Source of the DNA: Polaribacter butkevichii
GTDB lineage: Bacteria > Bacteroidota > Bacteroidia > Flavobacteriales > Flavobacteriaceae
Assembly (NCBI RefSeq): GCF_038024105.1
Contig: NZ_CP150661.1
Location: 2,437,001-2,501,000, forward strand
DNA length: 64,000 bases
Direction: 5' to 3'
The translations under genes and the position numbers were made by a program. Under the pieces are notes generated by a model, which made no database searches, was not told the DNA's origin, and saw only the letters and a list, made by a program, of their open reading frames with translations. Of this stretch, positions 9,485 through 18,286 are shown piece by piece (position 1 is the stretch's first letter; each line of letters opens with the position of its first letter).

Positions 9485-10231
9485 TTATTTCTTATTTACT
9501 GCTTTAATATACTTATCTAAAGCCATTGTCATAGAAGGTGTTTCTGGTGACGGTGCTTCTATATCACACTTAAAACCAGCTTCTGTTACTGCTTTTACAG
9601 TAGAATTACCAAAAGCAGCAATTCTAGTATTGTTTTGTTTAAAATTTGGAAAATTTTGTAATAATGATTCTATACCTGATGGACTAAAAAACACTAATAC
9701 ATCATAAAAAACATCTTCTAAATCAGACAAATCACTAACAACAGTTCTATATAAATCTAAACGTTTCCAGTTTATACCTAATTTATCTAATTCTTCTGGA
9801 ATTAAAGGTTTTAACTTATCTGAACTTGGTAATAAAAATTTTTCAGTTTTATGCTTCTTAATTAATTTTGTTAAATCTAGAAACGATCTAGTACCTACAT
9901 AAATTTTACGTTTTCTATACACTACGTATTTCTGCAAGTAATAAGCCACGGCTTCTGACTGACAAAAATATTTCATTGAATCTGGCACTTTAAAGCGCAT
10001 TTCTTCTGCAATTCTAAAAAAATGATCTACAGCATTTCTACTCGTTAATATAATAGCTGTAAACTTATTTAAGTCTACTTTTTCTCCTCTTACTTCTTTA
10101 ACAGAGATTCCTTCTACATGAATAAAAGGTCTAAAATCTATCTTAACTTTTTGTTTATCAGACAAGTCAAAATAAGGAGATGTTTCTGTCTTTGGTTCTG
10201 GTTGTGATACTAAAATCGTTTTCACTTTCAT
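9485..10231 (-). CDS. hemD: Uroporphyrinogen-III synthase
   Basis: HemD cyclises hydroxymethylbilane to uroporphyrinogen III in heme synthesis. The 248-residue protein fits the weakly conserved two-domain HemD fold. Recognisable stretches are ILTSRNAVDHFF near residue 60 and FFSPSGIESLL near residue 180. AAFGNSTVKAVTEAGF follows, and a C-terminal APSPETPSMTMAL is family typical. It follows the DUF4271 gene by 17 bp, an arrangement common in Flavobacteriia. Confidence 0.9.
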   Translation of the reverse strand: MKVKTILVSQPEPKTETSPYFDLSDKQKVKIDFRPFIHVEGISVKEVRGEKVDLNKFTAIILTSRNAVDHFFRIAEEMRFKVPDSMKYFCQSEAVAYYLQKYVVYRKRKIYVGTRSFLDLTKLIKKHKTEKFLLPSSDKLKPLIPEELDKLGINWKRLDLYRTVVSDLSDLEDVFYDVLVFFSPSGIESLLQNFPNFKQNNTRIAAFGNSTVKAVTEAGFKCDIEAPSPETPSMTMALDKYIKAVNKK

Positions 10232-10248
10232 ATGCTTTCATTTTGTAG

Positions 10249-10890
10249 TTAAAACAGCAATTTAAACAGTATAAATAGCGGTGCTATTTCGAAGGCGCAA
10301 AGGTACAAAATAAAATAAAACAACTCGCTAAAAATCAGCTTTTTATTACGAACCCCATGAAATATAAAACGAATTGAAAATAATACCCCAGAAAAATAAA
10401 CCAGAAATTGCGTGTTTAATGGTGAATACTCCTCTAAAACCAAGGCGATAAGCAGCAAAAAAGAAACAGCGTACAAATAAATAGACTTAGAAACTAAAAA
10501 AAAATCTAGCTTTTTATGAATCAAAAACAAAGAAGAAAGTAGAAACTCTAACAACCTTTTTACAACAAAATAAGAGAAAACAACTCCACAAATTTTTAAA
10601 AAAACATAAAAACCTTCAGGAGAGTAAGGAGTGAAATGTAGATAAATTTTATAAATTAACAGCGAAAGTACGAATACAGAAAAAATAAAAATCACGCTTT
10701 TAAATGAGTTAAAAAACGACGAATTTTCTTCAATTTCAGTTTCAACAAAAGTTGGATTTATTAAAGAATAAACACTACCTCTTAACCTTACAACGCTTAT
10801 ACCTCTTAAAAGAAAAACGCAGGCGAATAAACATACCAACAATATGGTAATCCAACTATTATCAACGACTGCTCTGTCTAATGCTTGCAC
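10249..10890 (-). CDS. DUF4271 integral membrane protein
   Basis: This is a hydrophobic protein of about 213 residues with five or six membrane segments, matching the DUF4271 family that sits upstream of hemD in many Bacteroidota. The reading frame is open to a GTG at 10917. However, a -7 box (TAATTTTG) overlaps that codon, so transcription would start inside it. I therefore prefer the GTG at 10890, which gives an N-terminus beginning QALDRAVVDNSW, preceded by an A/G-rich stretch. Function is unknown. Confidence 0.8.
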   Translation of the reverse strand: MQALDRAVVDNSWITILLVCLFACVFLLRGISVVRLRGSVYSLINPTFVETEIEENSSFFNSFKSVIFIFSVFVLSLLIYKIYLHFTPYSPEGFYVFLKICGVVFSYFVVKRLLEFLLSSLFLIHKKLDFFLVSKSIYLYAVSFLLLIALVLEEYSPLNTQFLVYFSGVLFSIRFIFHGVRNKKLIFSELFYFILYLCAFEIAPLFILFKLLF

Positions 10891-10916
10891 CTTTTTCTGT
10901 TTTGGTAAGATTAACA

Positions 10917-10924
10917 CAAAATTA
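10917..10924 (-). promoter_or_regulatory. -7 box for DUF4271-hemD
   Basis: The minus strand reads TAATTTTG (TAnnTTTG). It lies back to back with the plus-strand box at 10939-10946 and argues for the downstream DUF4271 start. Confidence 0.5.
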
Positions 10925-10938
10925 GTAATTAAATAATG

Positions 10939-10946
10939 TATATTTG
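10939..10946 (+). promoter_or_regulatory. -7 box for the glycosyltransferase-pyrC operon
   Basis: TATATTTG is a full TAnnTTTG match, 26 bp before the glycosyltransferase ATG. Confidence 0.55.
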
Positions 10947-10972
10947 CCTACTTACCACATGAAATTTTATTT

Positions 10973-11695
10973 ATGTCAGACGCGTTAGTCATTATACCTA
11001 CTTATAACGAAAAAGAAAACATAGAAGTTATCATTAGAACCACTTTTAATCAAAAAAAAGAATTTCATATTTTGGTTGTGGATGATAATTCTCCTGACGG
11101 AACTTCACAAATTGTAGAAAACTTAATTTTAGAATTTCCAAATAGACTATTTTTAGAAAAAAGGTTAGGTAAAAATGGGTTAGGCACTGCTTATATTCAT
11201 GGTTTTAAATGGGCGCTAGCAAAAAACTACGACTATATTATTGAAATGGATGCCGATTTTTCTCATAACCCAAAAGATTTGGTTCGTCTTTACAATGCTT
11301 GTAAAAAAGAAGGAGGTGATGTTGCTGTAGGTTCTAGGTATGTAAACAACCAAGTAAACGTAGTAAATTGGGACATGAAAAGATTACTTCTTTCTTATTT
11401 TGCTTCAAAATATGTTCGTTTTATTACAAGAATTCCACTTTTTGACACTACCGCTGGTTTTGTTTGTTGGAACAAAAAAGTACTAAAAACCATACAGTTA
11501 GATAAGATTAAATTTGTAGGATATGCTTTTCAAATAGAAATGAAATTTAAAGCATGGAAACATGGTTTTAACATAAAAGAAGTCTCTGTAATTTTCACAG
11601 ACAGAACCTTAGGCACCTCTAAAATGAGTGGTAATATTGTTTATGAGGCTTTGTTTGGTGTAATAAAAATGAAGTTAAAAGGATTGCCTAAATAG
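10973..11695 (+). CDS. GT2 polyprenol monophosphomannose synthase-like glycosyltransferase
   Basis: The 240-residue GT2 enzyme resembles dolichol/polyprenol-phosphate mannose synthase. It has N-terminal VIIPTYNEKENI, VVDDNSPDGT near residue 37, and the DXD-type metal motif EMDADFSHNP near residue 92. GSRY follows, and the DTTAGFVCW acceptor segment. There is no C-terminal membrane domain, so it would act at the inner face of the cytoplasmic membrane on a polyprenyl phosphate. It begins the operon continuing to GNAT, pyrC and DUF4296. Confidence 0.9.
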   Translation: MSDALVIIPTYNEKENIEVIIRTTFNQKKEFHILVVDDNSPDGTSQIVENLILEFPNRLFLEKRLGKNGLGTAYIHGFKWALAKNYDYIIEMDADFSHNPKDLVRLYNACKKEGGDVAVGSRYVNNQVNVVNWDMKRLLLSYFASKYVRFITRIPLFDTTAGFVCWNKKVLKTIQLDKIKFVGYAFQIEMKFKAWKHGFNIKEVSVIFTDRTLGTSKMSGNIVYEALFGVIKMKLKGLPK

Positions 11696-11702
11696 AAACA
11701 AC

Positions 11703-12164
11703 ATGAGTAAAATTTCTATAAGAACGGCTAACCTAAACGATTTAGAAACTTTATTAGAATTTGAGCAAGGAGTTATAAAAGCAGAAAGACCTTTAGACCC
11801 TTTTTTAGGTGATGGTAAATTGTTTTACTACAATATTCCAGAATTAATTACCAATAAAAACATTCATTTAATTGTTGCCGTTTCTAACAACCAATTAGTT
11901 GCTTCTGGTTACTTAAGGATAGAAAATTCTAAACATTATCATAAAAATCCAAAACATGGGTATATTGGTTTTATATTTGTAAAACCATCTTTTAGAGGAA
12001 ACAGAATTAGTAATTTAATTTTAGAAGCCCTAAAAAATTGGGCTAAAGAAAAAGATTTAAAAGAATTAAGATTAGATGTTTATAGCAACAATTCTGACGC
12101 TATAAAATCTTACGAACGCTTTGGTTTTACAAAGGGTTTAGTAAATATGAAAATGGATATTTAA
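11703..12164 (+). CDS. GNAT family N-acetyltransferase
   Basis: This 153-residue single-domain GNAT has the acetyl-CoA motif A region near residue 90: YIGFIFVKPSFRGNRISNLI, with the RGxxxxxxL-type pyrophosphate loop. The terminal YERFGFTKG is also typical of GNATs. The acceptor is unknown. It starts 7 bp after the glycosyltransferase stop and ends 9 bp before pyrC, so all three are likely on one mRNA. Confidence 0.88.
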   Translation: MSKISIRTANLNDLETLLEFEQGVIKAERPLDPFLGDGKLFYYNIPELITNKNIHLIVAVSNNQLVASGYLRIENSKHYHKNPKHGYIGFIFVKPSFRGNRISNLILEALKNWAKEKDLKELRLDVYSNNSDAIKSYERFGFTKGLVNMKMDI

Positions 12165-12173
12165 GAAGAAAAC

Positions 12174-13514
12174 ATGGCAAAATCAACTTTAATAAAAAAC
12201 GCAAGAATTGTAAATGAAAACAACACTTTTTTAGGTGATGTTTTAATTGAAAACGAATTGATAAAAGAAATTTCATCAAACATAAAAGCAACAGAAAATG
12301 TTGAAGTTATTGATGCGGATGGTAGATACTTAATTCCTGGTTTTATTGATGATCAAGTACACTTTAGAGAACCTGGTTTAACACACAAAGCTAATATTGC
12401 CACAGAAAGTAGAGCTGCTGTTGCTGGCGGAATTACTACTTTTATTGAAATGCCAAACACCGTACCACAAGCTACGACTCAAGATTTATTAGAAGATAAA
12501 TTTACAATTGCAGCCAACGATTCTTATGCCAACTATTCTTTTATGTTTGGTGGCACCAATGATAATTTAGAAGAATTATTAAAAACAGATCCTAAAAAAG
12601 TAGCCGGAATTAAATTGTTTCTAGGCTCTTCTACAGGAAATATGTTGGTTGATAATGAAGAAATTCTAGAGAAAATTTTCTCATCAACAAAAATGATTAT
12701 TTCTGTACATTGTGAAGATGAAGCTACCATCAGAAAAAACACGCAAGAGTTTATAGATAAATACGGAGATGACATTCCTGTAAAATACCACCCAATTATT
12801 AGAAGTGAAGAAGCTTGTTATTTATCATCTTCTAAAGCAATTGAACTGGCAAAGAAAACGGGCGCTAGATTGCATATTTTTCATTTATCTACTGCCAAAG
12901 AAACTGAGCTTTTTAGAAATGACATTCCTTTAGAAGAAAAGCAGATTACTGCAGAAGTATGTATTCATCATTTATGGTTTTCTGACAAAGATTATGATGA
13001 AAAAGGAACGCACATAAAATGGAATCCTGCTGTAAAAACAGAAAAAGACAGATTAGGTTTATGGGAAGCCCTTTTAGATGACAGAATAGATGTTTTAGCA
13101 ACAGACCATGCTCCTCATACTTTAGAGGAAAAAGATAATGTATACACAAAAGCACCAAGTGGTGGACCTTTAGTACAACATGCTGTAACTGCCGTTTTAG
13201 AAAAAGTAAAAGAAGGTGTCATTTCAATTGAAAAAGCGGTTGAAAAAATGAGTCATAATCCTGCTAAATTATTTCAAATTGAAAAACGTGGCTTTATAAA
13301 AGAAGGCTATTTTGCAGATATCGTTTTAATTGATACCAACAAGTCGCAAACTGTTTCTAAAGACAATATTTTATACAAATGCGGTTGGTCTCCTTTTGAA
13401 GGCACCACATTTTCATCAACCATAACCCATACATTTGTTAATGGAAATTTAATCTACAACGAGGGGAAATTTAATGATAATATTAAAGGAAAACGCCTTA
13501 CTTTTAATCGCTAA
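12174..13514 (+). CDS. pyrC: Dihydroorotase (flavobacterial type, first metal His replaced by Gln)
   Basis: This amidohydrolase forms dihydroorotate in pyrimidine synthesis. The 446-residue protein has FREPG after strand 1, the GIKLFLGSS lysine segment, SVHCEDE, HIFHLSTAKE and the catalytic LATDHAPH. The usual metal motif HxH before FREPG reads Q-V-H here (DDQVHFREPG), so one canonical zinc ligand is Gln. I recall the same sequence from other Bacteroidota, so it is probably a lineage trait rather than decay. It sits in the glycosyltransferase-GNAT operon, with DUF4296 starting 1 bp after its stop. Confidence 0.9.
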   Translation: MAKSTLIKNARIVNENNTFLGDVLIENELIKEISSNIKATENVEVIDADGRYLIPGFIDDQVHFREPGLTHKANIATESRAAVAGGITTFIEMPNTVPQATTQDLLEDKFTIAANDSYANYSFMFGGTNDNLEELLKTDPKKVAGIKLFLGSSTGNMLVDNEEILEKIFSSTKMIISVHCEDEATIRKNTQEFIDKYGDDIPVKYHPIIRSEEACYLSSSKAIELAKKTGARLHIFHLSTAKETELFRNDIPLEEKQITAEVCIHHLWFSDKDYDEKGTHIKWNPAVKTEKDRLGLWEALLDDRIDVLATDHAPHTLEEKDNVYTKAPSGGPLVQHAVTAVLEKVKEGVISIEKAVEKMSHNPAKLFQIEKRGFIKEGYFADIVLIDTNKSQTVSKDNILYKCGWSPFEGTTFSSTITHTFVNGNLIYNEGKFNDNIKGKRLTFNR

Positions 13515-13515
13515 T

Positions 13516-13944
13516 ATGAAAAAATTAAGCTATTTACTTGTTGTTCTTTTTTTAGCTTCTTGTACCAGTAACACTATTTTTAAGAAACCAGAAGACCTGA
13601 TTCCTAGAGATACAATGACGCTATTAATTAAAGACATGATGATTGCTTCTTCAGCTAAATTTGTGAAGAACAATAACGATCAAAAGAAAATTAATTACAT
13701 GGCATTTGTATACGATAAGTATAAAATAGACAGTCTACGTTTTCAAAACAGTAATTTCTATTACACTTCTAAAATAGATTTGTATGAACAAATATTACAG
13801 GATGTTCAAAATAACTTAGACGAAAAAAAGGAATTTTATAGTGAAATAAGTGCTAAAAACGATTCTATTAGAAAAGATTCTATTAAAAAAGCAGCCGTTA
13901 ATTTACGAAAATCAGATTCTATTAAAAACTCTGAAAACGAGTAA
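13516..13944 (+). CDS. DUF4296 lipoprotein
   Basis: The 142-residue product starts at the ATG 1 bp after the pyrC stop. A longer in-frame start at 13474 lies inside pyrC and is not favoured, because the lipoprotein signal (KKLSYLLVVLFLASC) begins at 13516. The mature part is charged and helical with repeated NDSIRKDSIKK-like segments at the end, as in the DUF4296 family. Function is unknown. Its last 23 bp overlap the convergent epimerase gene. Confidence 0.85.
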   Translation: MKKLSYLLVVLFLASCTSNTIFKKPEDLIPRDTMTLLIKDMMIASSAKFVKNNNDQKKINYMAFVYDKYKIDSLRFQNSNFYYTSKIDLYEQILQDVQNNLDEKKEFYSEISAKNDSIRKDSIKKAAVNLRKSDSIKNSENE

Positions 13945-14932
13945 AATTATTGCAAACTCTTTTTATAACAACTTCTATTTTTTCAAACTGAAAAGATAAA
14001 CTCTTTTCTACTTTTTCTGATGAATATTTAGATACTGAATGAGCACTTCTTGCAGAGTATTTACTTAATAAAGGTTCTTTTCTGGTAATTAAAGACAAAA
14101 ACCAAGAAAACCTCCAAAAAATACCCGTTTGCCAAGGTTTTATGTTTTTTGTGGGTTGTTTTTTACCAAAATACTGAGCAATAGAACAAAGAATTTCTTT
14201 AAATGATTTATTTTCTGACACCAAAATAAAACGCTCATTTTTAATACTAGAATTCATTAATTGAATCATCACCTCAACGACATCTTTTACGCCAACAAAA
14301 CCAGTAACTCCTTCTGTGTAATATTTGAAACCATTATAGACTTGAGAAAATAATTTACCCGAACCCGCTGTAAAAAAACCACTTCCTAAAATAACACCAG
14401 GATTTACAATAACCACATCTACTCCTTCTTGGCTTGCACGCCAAATTTCCATTTCTGCACCAAACTTTGTTATCGAATATCCACTATTATCTTCTTCCGG
14501 ATTCCATTCATTTTCTTCGGTAATCAAACTTCTGTTTAAAGAATTCCCTACAGAAGCAATAGAACCTACAAAACAAATCTTACTCACTTTTGCATCAATA
14601 GCAAGATTTACAATAATGGCAGTTCCATGAATATTTACTTTTCGCATTTGTCTATAATCTCTCGGATTAAAAGAAATAAACGCAGCACAATGATACACTT
14701 TATCAACATCTACAAAAGCAGGAATCATAGCAGGTACCTCTGTAATATCAGCTTTAAACCATTCTATTTTAGAAACCAGCGTTACATCATCAGAATACAA
14801 AGAAAAAACTTTTTTTACGGCTTCTATTTTTTCTTCAGATCGATAAATAGCACGTACTTTTTCATCATTTTTAACTAAATGATACAATAAATGCGCGCCT
14901 ACTAAACCTGTTCCTCCGGTAACTAAAATCAT
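13922..14932 (-). CDS. NAD-dependent epimerase/dehydratase family (extended SDR) protein
   Basis: The 336-residue protein begins with the extended SDR cofactor motif TGGTGLVGAHLL. The catalytic YSITK (YxxxK) lies near residue 152, with FVGSIASVG before it and NPGVILGSG after. It probably reduces or epimerises a nucleotide sugar, flavonol-like ketone or sterol-like substrate; sequence alone does not decide. It is monocistronic on the minus strand and overlaps the DUF4296 gene tail to tail. Confidence 0.88.
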   Translation of the reverse strand: MILVTGGTGLVGAHLLYHLVKNDEKVRAIYRSEEKIEAVKKVFSLYSDDVTLVSKIEWFKADITEVPAMIPAFVDVDKVYHCAAFISFNPRDYRQMRKVNIHGTAIIVNLAIDAKVSKICFVGSIASVGNSLNRSLITEENEWNPEEDNSGYSITKFGAEMEIWRASQEGVDVVIVNPGVILGSGFFTAGSGKLFSQVYNGFKYYTEGVTGFVGVKDVVEVMIQLMNSSIKNERFILVSENKSFKEILCSIAQYFGKKQPTKNIKPWQTGIFWRFSWFLSLITRKEPLLSKYSARSAHSVSKYSSEKVEKSLSFQFEKIEVVIKRVCNNFTRFQSF

Positions 14933-14965
14933 AGGGCGAATTTATGATTTTTTCATTGATAAGTT

Positions 14966-14973
14966 TATCTTTG
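14966..14973 (+). promoter_or_regulatory. Candidate -7 box for tyrS
   Basis: TATCTTTG matches TAnnTTTG but is 143 bp upstream of the tyrS ATG. The intervening leader holds a palindromic repeat (15009-15082). Confidence 0.45.
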
Positions 14974-15008
14974 CACAATGAAAATAGCAAATAATTAATT
15001 GCTAAACA

Positions 15009-15082
15009 TGTCAAATTCAGCTTGTCGAAATTGATGATTTACAGTATCAATACAAAAAAACTTCGACAAGCTCAGTTTGACA
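15009..15082. repeat. Palindromic element with TTCGACAAGCT arms
   Basis: Two 21-bp arms (15009-15029 and 15062-15082) are inverted with only two mismatches, built on AGCTTGTCGAA. The loop is about 32 bp. The arm sequence is a common dispersed repeat in Bacteroidota genomes. Here it lies in the tyrS leader. Confidence 0.8.
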
Positions 15083-15116
15083 TTCGTATTTTGAATTGAA
15101 TTAATTTAGATTTATA

Positions 15117-16409
15117 ATGACAAATTTTGTTGAAGAATTACGCTGGCGTGGATTATTGCATGATATTATGCCAGATACAGAAGACTATTTATTAAAAAAT
15201 AAAACTGCGGGTTATATTGGTTTCGACCCAACTGCAGACTCTCTACATATTGGTAGTTTGGTACAGATTTTCATTTTGAAACACTTTCAAAATGCGGGCC
15301 ATAACCCTATTGCATTAATTGGTGGTGCTACAGGTATGGTTGGTGATCCTTCTGGAAAATCTGCAGAACGTAATTTGTTAGACGAAGCTACTTTAGCTAA
15401 AAATATTGCTGGAGTGAGAGAAAATTTAGAACGTTTTTTAGATTTTGATGCTACCGCAGAAAACAAAGCAGAACTGGTTAACAATTACGATTGGATGAAA
15501 GATATTTCATTAATCGATTTTGTAAGAGATACAGGTAAACACATCACTGTAAACTACATGATGGCAAAAGATTCTGTAAAAAAACGCTTGAGTTCTGAAT
15601 CTTCTGTTGGAATGAGTTTTACAGAATTTACCTACCAATTATTTCAAGGATACGATTTTTATCACTTATACACAGAGAAAAATTGTAAACTACAAATGGG
15701 TGGTTCTGACCAATGGGGTAACATTACCACAGGTACAGAATTAATTCGTAGAAAAGCGCAAGGAAAAGCCTATGCAATTACTGTTCCTTTAGTTACAAAA
15801 GCAGACGGAACAAAATTTGGTAAAACCGAAGGTGGAAACGTTTGGTTAAATGCAGACAGAACTTCTCCTTACAAATATTACCAATATTGGTTAAATTCTT
15901 CGGATGAAGATGCAGAAAACTTTATTAAAAAGTTTACATTTTTAGACAAGGAAACCATAGAAAACTTAATTGCAGAACATACAGAAAACCCGCATTTACG
16001 TTTATTACAAAAGAAACTAGGAGAAGAAGTAACTATTTTAACACACGGAAAAGAAGCGTATGAAAATGCCCTAAAAGCTTCTAATATTTTATTCGGAAAA
16101 TCTACAGCTTCCGATTTAAAATCTTTAGATGAACAAACTTTTTTAGATGTTTTTGATGGTGTGCCACAAGCAACTGTTGCCACCGTTGATGTAGAAGAAG
16201 GCTTAGATATGATTGGTGTTTTAGCCGCAAAAACAAACTTCTTAAAATCTAATGGAGATGCTAGAAGAGCTTTAAAAGAAAACGCAATTTCTGTAAATAA
16301 AGAAAAAGTAAAAGAAGATTATTCTATTACTAAAGAAGATTTAATTGCTAATAAATATGTGTTATTACAACGTGGTAAAAAAACATATTATTTACTAGTT
16401 GTAGAGTAA
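15117..16409 (+). CDS. tyrS: Tyrosine-tRNA ligase
   Basis: TyrRS charges tRNA-Tyr. The 430-residue protein has the class I HIGH motif as DSLHIGSLVQ near residue 40. GGATGMVGDPSGK and the substrate-binding GGSDQWGNI follow, then the KMSKS equivalent KFGKTEGG near residue 231. A C-terminal S4-like domain (around NAISVNKEKV) is also present. Length is normal. Transcription ends at the hairpin at 16431-16464. Confidence 0.97.
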   Translation: MTNFVEELRWRGLLHDIMPDTEDYLLKNKTAGYIGFDPTADSLHIGSLVQIFILKHFQNAGHNPIALIGGATGMVGDPSGKSAERNLLDEATLAKNIAGVRENLERFLDFDATAENKAELVNNYDWMKDISLIDFVRDTGKHITVNYMMAKDSVKKRLSSESSVGMSFTEFTYQLFQGYDFYHLYTEKNCKLQMGGSDQWGNITTGTELIRRKAQGKAYAITVPLVTKADGTKFGKTEGGNVWLNADRTSPYKYYQYWLNSSDEDAENFIKKFTFLDKETIENLIAEHTENPHLRLLQKKLGEEVTILTHGKEAYENALKASNILFGKSTASDLKSLDEQTFLDVFDGVPQATVATVDVEEGLDMIGVLAAKTNFLKSNGDARRALKENAISVNKEKVKEDYSITKEDLIANKYVLLQRGKKTYYLLVVE

Positions 16410-16430
16410 CATTAACTTTATAAAACAAAC

Positions 16431-16464
16431 AAAAAGAGCTGAATATTAATTCAGCTCTTTTTTT
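16431..16464 (+). terminator. Rho-independent terminator of tyrS
   Basis: AGAGCTGAA and TTCAGCTCT form the stem with a 6-nt loop, followed by a long T-run; A-run on the other side. Confidence 0.88.
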
Positions 16465-16508
16465 GTTACTACATCATTCACAATGTCCCCCGACAATGCT
16501 TTCAATCT

Positions 16509-16952
16509 TCATTCTTTATTAATTTTCAACCAGTTTTTATCTGCTTTTTCTTTAAGCTCCTCAGCGCCTTCTTTTTGCCATAATTCTAAAGTATTTGTAC
16601 CCCAAGAATTGTAAAATAAATACAATTTACCATCTCTAATTTCAAACGTTTTTGGATCGATAGAAACCTTTTCGGCTTTAGCCCCAATAGCATAAGCACA
16701 ATAACCACCGTAGGCAGGTATGTATTTTTTGGGTTCTTTTTTAAACGTTTCTAAATGTTCTTTTGATGAAAACTTAAACTGCACACCATCGTATATTGTA
16801 CTAAATTTTTTATCTCCTTTTTCAGCTTTATTACCAAAATAAGAAACTACATCATACCCTTGGGCAACAAAGCCTTTTTTAATATTATAATCATGCTTTT
16901 GTCCGAATGCAGTAACTGATATCAGTAAAAAAAGAATCCCAATTTTTTTCAT
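16509..16952 (-). CDS. Secreted YHS domain protein (copy 2)
   Basis: The 147-residue protein has a Sec signal peptide (to about residue 17, FGQ) and then GYDVVSYF and the YHS block KYIPAYGGYCAYAIG with a conserved Cys. YHS domains are thought to bind metal, by similarity to metal ATPases and oxidases, but this secreted form has no known enzyme role. It is a tandem paralogue of the upstream gene, which ends where this one starts (1 bp shared). Confidence 0.85.
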   Translation of the reverse strand: MKKIGILFLLISVTAFGQKHDYNIKKGFVAQGYDVVSYFGNKAEKGDKKFSTIYDGVQFKFSSKEHLETFKKEPKKYIPAYGGYCAYAIGAKAEKVSIDPKTFEIRDGKLYLFYNSWGTNTLELWQKEGAEELKEKADKNWLKINKE

Positions 16953-17410
16953 TATTTATTTTTTTTATATTTTAAAACTTCCCAATTCTCATCACCTTTC
17001 GCTTGTAATTCTTTGGTATTTCCTTCTTTCCAATCTTCTAACTTATTCCAAAAAAAAGAACTATAAAATAAATATAGTTTACCATCTCTAATCTCATAAG
17101 CTTCTGCATCTATGTACATTTTTGTGTTTTTTTCAGCAACAGCATACGCACAATATCCACCATATTGAGGCACATACTTTTTAGGGTTTTCTGTAAACAT
17201 TTTTAAATGCTCATCAGATGAAAACCTAAATTTAGCACCGTCATAATTTGTTTGAAATTTATTTTTTCCTTCTACAGGTTTTTTATCTACAAAATAAGAA
17301 ACTACATCGTACCCTTCGGCAACAAAGCCTTTTTTAGTATTATAATCTACCTGTTGTGCCGATAAAGTTGTTGAAATTCCTAAAAATAAGAATAATAAAA
17401 AATGCTTCAT
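16952..17410 (-). CDS. Secreted YHS domain protein (copy 1)
   Basis: The 152-residue protein has a signal peptide ending near SAQQ, then the same architecture as its neighbour: KKGFVAEGYDVVSYF, FSSDEHLKMF, KKYVPQYGGYCAYAV, EIRDGKLYLFY. The two copies align over their whole mature length, showing a local duplication. Both should be periplasmic. Cofactor and role are unknown. It is the promoter-proximal gene of the pair. Confidence 0.85.
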   Translation of the reverse strand: MKHFLLFLFLGISTTLSAQQVDYNTKKGFVAEGYDVVSYFVDKKPVEGKNKFQTNYDGAKFRFSSDEHLKMFTENPKKYVPQYGGYCAYAVAEKNTKMYIDAEAYEIRDGKLYLFYSSFFWNKLEDWKEGNTKELQAKGDENWEVLKYKKNK

Positions 17411-17481
17411 TCTATTAAATTTTATTGATAGTCGAATAATTACTCAACACATTACAGTAAATAATAAGAAAACCGTTAAGT

Positions 17482-18267
17482 TTAACAGTTTTTAAGAAAA
17501 TATTTTAAAGTAATAATCAATTCTTGCGTGTTTTCAATATGACTCATGTGTCCGTCAGGAAAAACCACCAACTCCGCATTAATTTTTTTAGCTTCTACTT
17601 TAGAGATTTCTAAATCTAAAACAGGGTCTTTTGCCCCCATAATAATCATTTTTTTAAATTGACTATCTGCTAAAAAAGCATTCATATTCTCACGTAATTT
17701 CATACCTTCTTGCGCTGCAATATACCCTTGTAGCGAAGTTTGTAATGCTGCTGTTTTTACAGCTTCTATTTCTTCTTTAAATTTTGATAAATTTTCTTGA
17801 TTAAATAAATTTGACACGGACATTTTAACCATGTTTTCAAAATTATTTTGCACCAATTTATTTGCCCTTGTTCTTATTTTTTTTCGCTCTTTAGAATCTT
17901 CATTAGAAGTTGAATTTAACAAGCACAATCCCTTTATTCTAGTAGGATTCATTTTGGCAATCGCTAAAGAAATATAACCTCCCAAAGAATGGCCAACCAA
18001 AATAAATTTTCTAATTTTTAAGTGCTTTAAAACCGCTTCTACAGTTTCAGAAAACAACTCCATAGCATGTACATAACCTAAACAATCAGACTTTCCGTGA
18101 CCTAGTAAATCAATTGTAATTACTCTGTTTCTTTTGGTTAATTCAGGAGTAATTTTATCCCACATCGTGGCATTTTCTAAAAAACCATGAATTAGAACTA
18201 CGGCAGTTCCTTTACCTGCATCAGTATAAGAAATCCTAGCTTTTTTATAATCTAAAATCATCGTCAA
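17482..18267 (-). CDS. Alpha/beta fold hydrolase
   Basis: The 261-residue protein has the oxyanion HGFLENATMW segment, the nucleophile elbow GHSLGG (Ser near residue 94), an Asp in the MGAKDPVLDLE strand, and a terminal His in FPDGHMSHIEN. The catalytic triad is therefore complete. No signal peptide is seen, so it is cytosolic. It resembles small esterases of the MhpC/BioH kind; the substrate is unknown. Confidence 0.88.
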   Translation of the reverse strand: MTMILDYKKARISYTDAGKGTAVVLIHGFLENATMWDKITPELTKRNRVITIDLLGHGKSDCLGYVHAMELFSETVEAVLKHLKIRKFILVGHSLGGYISLAIAKMNPTRIKGLCLLNSTSNEDSKERKKIRTRANKLVQNNFENMVKMSVSNLFNQENLSKFKEEIEAVKTAALQTSLQGYIAAQEGMKLRENMNAFLADSQFKKMIIMGAKDPVLDLEISKVEAKKINAELVVFPDGHMSHIENTQELIITLKYFLKNC

Positions 18268-18286
18268 TAAATTCGAAATTATTTAA

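Noticed and set aside
14978..14998. Six-codon leader peptide before tyrS
   Set aside because: Too short to support, with no Tyr codons and no attenuator pairing that I could see; kept only as a remark.
15000..15116. T-box or other tRNA-sensing leader of tyrS
   Set aside because: No T-box sequence is seen, these are not known in Bacteroidota, and the fold is explained by a dispersed palindrome.
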